Source: Paramicrobacterium fandaimingii
GTDB taxonomy: Bacteria; Actinomycetota; Actinomycetes; Actinomycetales; Microbacteriaceae
Direction: 5' to 3'
Length of the DNA: 64,000 nt
Assembly: GCF_011751745.2 (NCBI RefSeq)
Contig: NZ_CP061170.1
Span: 930,001 to 994,000, forward strand
Numbering within the stretch: position 1 is the first letter of the stretch; each line of letters begins with the position of its first letter. Under the pieces are notes generated by a model. That model saw only the letters and a list, made by a program, of their open reading frames with translations. It did not search any database and had not been told where the DNA came from. A program made the translations under genes and the position numbers. Below are positions 59,841 to 64,000 of the stretch, in pieces.

Positions 59841-61082
59841 CTAGGCGACGCTGATGCCGTGGTCTGCGAGGAACGCTCGACTTCGGCCCAACTGGCGGTC
59901 GTCGGAGTAGATGATCCAACTGTGGTGGAGCCCCGCGTCGTGAATGGCATCTCGGAAGCGTCGAAATGCGCCTTTTCCCTCGAGCGAGCGTTTCAGCTGT
60001 TCGCTCAGGTGGGCATCGCGCTGCTTTTTGGCAAACGCCGCCATGTCGTTCCACGCTTCGTGTGGTCCGCTGTGCTCGATGGGTAGCCAGCGTTCGGGCT
60101 CGGCAGCGACGTCGATGGCCGCATCCACGCCGACCACTGAGGCGTCGAGGCTCTCCTCGGAGTGCACATCACCGGTCTTCAGGTCGAGGTACCCACCTGA
60201 TGCCAGCTCGGCACCGCCTTCCCGCACCATCGAGAGCACGTCGAGGTCGACAGGCAACAGCCGGCCCGGAGGTTGCTCGTCGCGCAGGCGGGCGAGGAGA
60301 TTTTCGCGCAGTACGTCGTCGCCGGGCCATGACCTCATCATGAGCCTGTTCACGATCGACAACGCCATCATCGAGGCATCCTCGCCGTGCTTGTCGAGGG
60401 CAATCGGCACCCCAGACCCCACAATCTGCAGGGCGTCGTCAACGTCACAGCCTGCGATCGTGGAGCGAAACAGATCGGCATCCTGCGCCACGATCGTTGC
60501 GCGGAGCGTTCGCATGTCAAGTGTGGGAATGTCTTCGACGCTCGGCCAGTCGTGCATCATGATCGGGTGGGGCCGTCGCGGGACCGGCGGAACCGGGCCC
60601 TCGCCTGGGTCCTCTGCCCATCGACGGCCGTACTGATCGGGAATGTTTCCCCAGCCCCAATAGGGCAGGGGACCGCGCGGACGAATGCCGAGTGTTTCCA
60701 TCGGATCGATCTTCGCTGCATGGACTGTGCACAGATGGGTCCATTCGTCGCCCAGATCAAAGACGAAACGAAATTCGTCTCCCGGTTTCACCGTGCGTGC
60801 GACCTTTGCTGTCTCGGAGTCGAGTGTTGACGTCAGGGGACCGAATTCGGATGCCGCGAAATCGTCGGCGGTCTCGTCATCGGCGACAACCCGACCGTCC
60901 GACAACGTGAACACGGAAAGGTGCGATCGATCCCATCGCGCGAAAGCCGTGTTGATGGCATCAGCGAGGTCGTCGAACGAGTGGGACGGTCCGACGGCGA
61001 AGATGCGCCCCGGCCAGGGCCACGGCTCGACGTCTCGCCCGCCGAGCAATTCCACCGAAATCGAGAGCCAGGTTTTCGCCAT
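59841..61082 (-). CDS. Fusion of pRiA4b ORF-3-like domain and UPF0158 domain
   Basis: A 413-residue protein. Residues 1-160 match the plasmid pRiA4b ORF-3/IS1096 TnpR-like family: ISVELLGGRDVEPW, GPSHSFDDLADAINTAFARWD, FRFVFDLGDEWTHLCTV. Residues about 270-413 match UPF0158: GYLDLKTGDVHSEE, RWLPIEHSGPHEAWNDM, LEGKGAFRRFRDAIHDAG. Neither family has a firm function. No other mobile-element genes lie nearby, so it is not evidence of a transposon here. ATG 61082 begins the family start. Confidence 0.82.
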   Translation of the reverse strand: MAKTWLSISVELLGGRDVEPWPWPGRIFAVGPSHSFDDLADAINTAFARWDRSHLSVFTLSDGRVVADDETADDFAASEFGPLTSTLDSETAKVARTVKPGDEFRFVFDLGDEWTHLCTVHAAKIDPMETLGIRPRGPLPYWGWGNIPDQYGRRWAEDPGEGPVPPVPRRPHPIMMHDWPSVEDIPTLDMRTLRATIVAQDADLFRSTIAGCDVDDALQIVGSGVPIALDKHGEDASMMALSIVNRLMMRSWPGDDVLRENLLARLRDEQPPGRLLPVDLDVLSMVREGGAELASGGYLDLKTGDVHSEESLDASVVGVDAAIDVAAEPERWLPIEHSGPHEAWNDMAAFAKKQRDAHLSEQLKRSLEGKGAFRRFRDAIHDAGLHHSWIIYSDDRQLGRSRAFLADHGISVA

Positions 61083-61132
61083 CTCTCAAGAGTGCCACGC
61101 GCGTTCGTCTCCGGCGAGCAGTCACGCCATGA

Positions 61133-61576
61133 TCAGGCGTTCGGTTCGCTCAATGCTTCGATGCAGAGCCCGAGCGCCTCATGCAGGGCGCGTGCCTTCT
61201 CTGCATCGAGCAGGCTGATCGTGCGGTTCTCGATCTGCTGCACGCTCTCGTCGGCGAGGTCGAGCAGCTGCCGGCCCGACTCTGTCAGCTTTGTCGGGAG
61301 GACCCGACCGGTCGCTGCCTGTTCAGCGCGCTCAATGAGACCGCGACGCTGGAGTCCGCGAAGAAGCGTGTTCATTGTCTGTCGGGTGACGAATGCGCCA
61401 CGAGCAAGATCGGAATTGGACGCTCCGGGCTGCCGGCTGAGCAGCTCCAAGCAGATGTACTGGGGAGTCGAGAGGCCGAGCTCTCGCAGGGTCTCATCCA
61501 TACGCGCGCGCAGCACCGACTGCGCTTGCTTGAGCCGATAGCCCACCAGTGCTCCGAGATCATCTTCTTGCAACAT
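61133..61576 (-). CDS. MarR family transcriptional regulator
   Basis: A 147-residue MarR protein. LVGYRLKQAQSVLRARMDETLRELGLSTPQY, DLARGAFVTRQTMNTLLRGLQRRGLIER and GRVLPTKLTESGRQLL (in segments) form the winged helix and dimer ends. ATG 61576 is preferred since the frame above it to 61609 is covered by the operator. It is divergent from a VOC-family gene with three half-sites between, and probably represses both. Confidence 0.88.
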   Translation of the reverse strand: MLQEDDLGALVGYRLKQAQSVLRARMDETLRELGLSTPQYICLELLSRQPGASNSDLARGAFVTRQTMNTLLRGLQRRGLIERAEQAATGRVLPTKLTESGRQLLDLADESVQQIENRTISLLDAEKARALHEALGLCIEALSEPNA

Positions 61577-61585
61577 GTAAGTATT

Positions 61586-61617
61586 CTGACATACACTGAA
61601 TGTCAGCATCCTGACAT
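61586..61617. promoter_or_regulatory. Three alternating half-sites, MarR operator
   Basis: CTGACAT (61586-61592), ATGTCAG (61600-61606) and CTGACAT (61611-61617) form two overlapping inverted repeats with spacers of 7 and 4 bases. The region separates the divergent marR and VOC genes; binding to one or other pair would be mutually exclusive. Confidence 0.65.
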
Positions 61618-61638
61618 CCAGACCATTGGAGGAACATC

Positions 61639-62016
61639 ATGACGGTAGTCGGACCCAGCTTTCTTGCCTTGCAGGTGCGTGACATTGAGCGCGCGGCTGA
61701 ATTTTATGAGACGCAACTTGGCCTGCGCCGCGCTCCGCAGGCGCCGCCCGGGGCCGTCGTCTTTATGACGGAGCCGATCCCGTTTGCCGTGCGCGAGCCC
61801 CTGCCCGGAGTCGATCTCGATTCGACCCCGCGGCCAGGGCTCGGCATTGCGCTGTGGATGAGCTGCGATGCCGTGCAGAACCTGCATGACGATCTTGCCT
61901 CGAGGGGCACGCAGATTCTGCGTGCGCCCGAGCAGGGTCCGTTCGGGCTCAACTTCACGTTCGCCGACCTCGATGGGTATGCGGTGACGGTTCACGAACA
62001 GGCGCCCGCCCGCTGA
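61639..62016 (+). CDS. VOC-family (glyoxalase/bleomycin resistance) protein
   Basis: A 125-residue vicinal-oxygen-chelate protein with the beta-alpha-beta pattern: FLALQVRDIERAAEFYETQLGL at the start and FGLNFTFADLDGYAVTVHE at the end. Members bind metals and act on thiol adducts or sequester drugs. GGAGGA lies before the ATG at 61639. Regulation by the divergent MarR is likely. Substrate unknown. Confidence 0.88.
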   Translation: MTVVGPSFLALQVRDIERAAEFYETQLGLRRAPQAPPGAVVFMTEPIPFAVREPLPGVDLDSTPRPGLGIALWMSCDAVQNLHDDLASRGTQILRAPEQGPFGLNFTFADLDGYAVTVHEQAPAR

Positions 62017-62020
62017 CCCG

Positions 62021-62896
62021 TCAGCTGCCGGCGACAGCGTGGGCCGTTGCCCGACGGCCCGCGCGGGAGAGCGGCACAAGGTTTCCGCGGCGGTGTGCAA
62101 GCACGAGCATGGTGACGGAGAGCAGAAGGCTCACGACAACAGGAACGATGGATGCCTCGAGCCCGAACGCGCCTCCCGTAAGGAGCGGCGATCCATGGGT
62201 TGTGACAGTGAAGAGGCCAGAGTACGCGTGGCCGGAGATGGGGATGCCGAGCAGACCCTCTGCCGTGTTCCAGGCGAAGTGCACGCCGATCGCAAACCAC
62301 AGGTTGCGGCGCCAGAGGAACGCAGAGCCGAGAAGCACACCCGCTTCGAGCGCGATGGCACAGGCGCTCCACAGAGTGGCGCCCGGGTTCGCCAGGTGCA
62401 GCAGCCCGAAGATCAGTGATGTTGCGGCGAGAGCCACCCAGCTTCCGCCGAGCTTCTCGAGAGCCTGCAGTGCCAGACCGCGGAAGATGAGCTCTTCGAT
62501 GACCGCGGCTCCGACATTGACGGCAACGACCGTCGCGATCACCGAGAGAACGTCGGCCGAAGCCCACTCGAAGGTATACCCGCCGAGAAGCGAGATCGTC
62601 GCGACGGAGACGGCGACGAAGACGAGCCCCACCTCAATTCCGTACAGCGTCTCGAAGAGCGAACGAGTGCGGGTGAGCTCCGGCGTCGGGCGTCCCGCCA
62701 TTCTGTGCATGACGAGTCGGTACAGCAGCAGGCCGACGAGACTGCCGATTAGAGGAAGCGCGACGATGCCGAGCGCGCCGACAACGGGGGTCGGGGAGGT
62801 GATGAGGGCATACGCGCCGCCGATGGCGATCGCGCCCGCTGCGAGCCAGACGAGGGGAGATGAAACGATGCGACGAAGCACTGCGGATGGAGTCAT
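62021..62896 (-). CDS. CPBP family intramembrane metalloprotease
   Basis: A 291-residue polytopic membrane protein with the three CPBP (CAAX protease and bacteriocin-processing, Abi) motifs: EELIFRG (EExxxR), FGLLH (FxxxH) and HFAWN (HxxxN). Function in bacteria includes prenyl-protein processing, anti-sigma cleavage or bacteriocin immunity; none is indicated by neighbours. Its stop is 4 bases from the convergent VOC gene stop. Confidence 0.9.
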   Translation of the reverse strand: MTPSAVLRRIVSSPLVWLAAGAIAIGGAYALITSPTPVVGALGIVALPLIGSLVGLLLYRLVMHRMAGRPTPELTRTRSLFETLYGIEVGLVFVAVSVATISLLGGYTFEWASADVLSVIATVVAVNVGAAVIEELIFRGLALQALEKLGGSWVALAATSLIFGLLHLANPGATLWSACAIALEAGVLLGSAFLWRRNLWFAIGVHFAWNTAEGLLGIPISGHAYSGLFTVTTHGSPLLTGGAFGLEASIVPVVVSLLLSVTMLVLAHRRGNLVPLSRAGRRATAHAVAGS

Positions 62897-62907
62897 GATC
62901 TGCTTTC

Positions 62908-62950
62908 AGCGTGAGGATGCAGACGCTGTCGCGTCGTGCACCCTCACGCT
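62908..62950. terminator. 9-bp inverted repeat after MHS transporter gene
   Basis: AGCGTGAGG (62908-62916) pairs with CCTCACGCT (62942-62950), leaving a 25-base loop. It lies between the transporter stop at 63040 and the CPBP start on the minus strand and may be a weak terminator or an operator of the protease gene. Confidence 0.4.
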
Positions 62951-63039
62951 ACGGATCTCCGCTCCCGCGCGCGTCACACCGGGGAGCCAACCTGTTCTCG
63001 TACCGTGGGTTGATCCCCGGCTGGCTGCCCGGGAGGGCG

Positions 63040-64000
63040 CTACTTCTCCATATCGACGTCTTTCGTCTCTGTGCTGATCAGCAGCGCCACGAGCGTGATC
63101 AGCGCCATCACCGAGAGATAGACACCGACCCAGAATGGGCTTCCGCCGCCGGCGCTCCAGAGGGCGACCGCGATGAACGGAGCCACGGCGGCACCGAGGA
63201 TGGACGACACGTTGTACGAGACTCCAGATCCGGTGTAGCGCACGTTTGTGGGGAAGAGCTCGGGAAGCAGTGCGCCCATCGGGCCGAACGTCATGCCCAT
63301 CAGCGAAAATCCGATGACCAGCAGGGCCATCACGCCGACAATCCCGCCGTCGAGCAGGGGGACGAACAGCAGCCCGAAGATGACGATCGCGACAGTCACC
63401 CAGGTGAGGGTGCGTCTGCGGCCCCACTTGTCTGCCCAGGGGCCAGACAGCAGGGTGAAGATGCCGAAGAATACGACGCCGATGATCGACATCAGGATGA
63501 ACTGGGTTCGCCCATAGCCGAGGCCCGCCATGGCGGCATCCGTCGGTGTTGTTCCGTAGCTCAGCACGAACGTCGTCATCAGATAGAAGAGCACGTAGGT
63601 GGCGAGCATGAAGAAGGTGCCCAGAATGAGCTCGCGCCAATTGTTACGCAACACCGTGCCGAGCGGCATCTTGCTCACGGTGCCTTTGGCGACCGTCGCC
63701 GCGAACGCTGTCGATTCAACGAGCCTCAGCCGCACAATGACGCCGACGACGACCATGACGATGGAGAACCAGAACGGAACGCGCCAGCCCCAGGCGAGGA
63801 ACTGTTCGTTGATCGTGCCGTTTGCGGGCTGGAGCAGAGAGATGATGATGAAGATGCCGTTGGCGATGATGTAGCCGAGAGGCGCTCCGAGCTGCGGGAA
63901 CGTGCCGTACCAGGCGCGCTTTCCCTTTGGAGCGTTCTCTGTCGCGACAAGCGCGGCGCCCGACCACTCGCCGCCGAGTGCGAAGCCCTGTGCGAGGCGG
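63040..64000 (-). CDS. MFS transporter, metabolite:H+ symporter (MHS/ProP-like) type, 5' end outside window
   Basis: The frame is open to the right edge, so the N-terminal part is missing. Visible residues begin LAQGFALGGEWSGAALVATENAP, the central-loop signature of the MHS family (ProP, KgtP, ShiA), followed by WGWRVPFWFSIVMVVVGVIVRLRLVES, then about six more helices and a short tail TKDVDMEK. Substrate is probably an organic acid or osmolyte; not decidable. The inner ATG at 63756 is not the start because conserved sequence continues upstream. Confidence 0.88.
   Translation of the reverse strand, partial: RLAQGFALGGEWSGAALVATENAPKGKRAWYGTFPQLGAPLGYIIANGIFIIISLLQPANGTINEQFLAWGWRVPFWFSIVMVVVGVIVRLRLVESTAFAATVAKGTVSKMPLGTVLRNNWRELILGTFFMLATYVLFYLMTTFVLSYGTTPTDAAMAGLGYGRTQFILMSIIGVVFFGIFTLLSGPWADKWGRRRTLTWVTVAIVIFGLLFVPLLDGGIVGVMALLVIGFSLMGMTFGPMGALLPELFPTNVRYTGSGVSYNVSSILGAAVAPFIAVALWSAGGGSPFWVGVYLSVMALITLVALLISTETKDVDMEK

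Noticed and set aside
59841..61082. pRiA4b ORF-3-like gene as sign of a plasmid or IS1096 element
   Set aside because: No transposase, inverted ends or other mobile genes are nearby; the domain is common on chromosomes.

Overview
The window reads as chromosomal DNA of a high-GC actinobacterium, most likely a member of the Microbacteriaceae. The basis is strong GC bias at third codon positions, frequent GTG starts, 4-base ATGA or GTGA overlaps between operon genes, an actinobacterial MetPS pair, a TIGR03083 (mycothiol-type DinB) gene pair and a putative ZTP riboswitch ahead of glyA-folD. No rRNA or tRNA gene, insertion sequence or CRISPR array was seen. The genus assignment is inference.

Layout. 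1-1635: end of a GH3 N-acetylhexosaminidase, then nagB. 1836-7020: tatA, a GlcD-type oxidase, a YrdB-like membrane protein, a polar amino-acid ABC transporter and a DUF985 cupin. 7017-11158: a large fusion of an S-adenosylhomocysteine-hydrolase-like domain and a nucleoside-deaminase-type amidohydrolase, preceded by a saccharopine-dehydrogenase-like gene. 11219-13941: a TetR gene with paired operators, two DinB-like paralogues and an HxlR regulator. 13942-16360: a degraded islet with a truncated rhuM, two VapBC modules and a deletion scar joining pieces of a CitB-type response regulator and a DctA transporter. 16463-23590: a MalY-type lyase, purU, a MerR/MFS pair, the MetPS transporter with its 37-residue small subunit, and a second MFS exporter. 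23667-25775: an ECF sigma factor fused to a zinc-finger anti-sigma motif, membrane segments and an extracellular Ig-like region.

26290-32458 is a complete Mrp-type Na+/H+ antiporter operon (A-B fusion, C, D, E, F, G). 32750-40013 is amino-sugar catabolism: a GH20 hexosaminidase plus an operon of AgaS-type isomerase, ROK kinase, PfkB kinase, class II aldolase, DeoR regulator and deacetylase, best read as N-acetylgalactosamine use. 40074-44130: a pentapeptide protein, DUF2332, and glyA-folD under the putative ZTP riboswitch. 44133-47607: a three-gene nonulosonic-acid (sialic-acid-like) operon bracketed by two copies of a 63-base element. 47854-57113: a LysR/SDR pair, ppc, galTK with a DeoR regulator, a small membrane protein/winged-helix pair and a GNAT. 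57235-59818: an ABC-2 exporter. 59841-64000: a pRiA4b-ORF3/UPF0158 fusion, a MarR/VOC pair, a CPBP protease and the 3' part of an MHS-family transporter.

How it fits together. NagZ-like, NagB, NagA, GH20 and the Aga-type genes channel cell-wall or chitin-type amino sugars into glycolysis; galTK adds galactose. GlyA, FolD and PurU form one-carbon metabolism, and the SAH-like fusion could join methyl-group recycling. Two regulatory themes recur: at least twelve promoters with a TAnnnT box only 6-7 bases before the start codon (leaderless transcripts), and long palindromes at gene ends that probably act as terminators.
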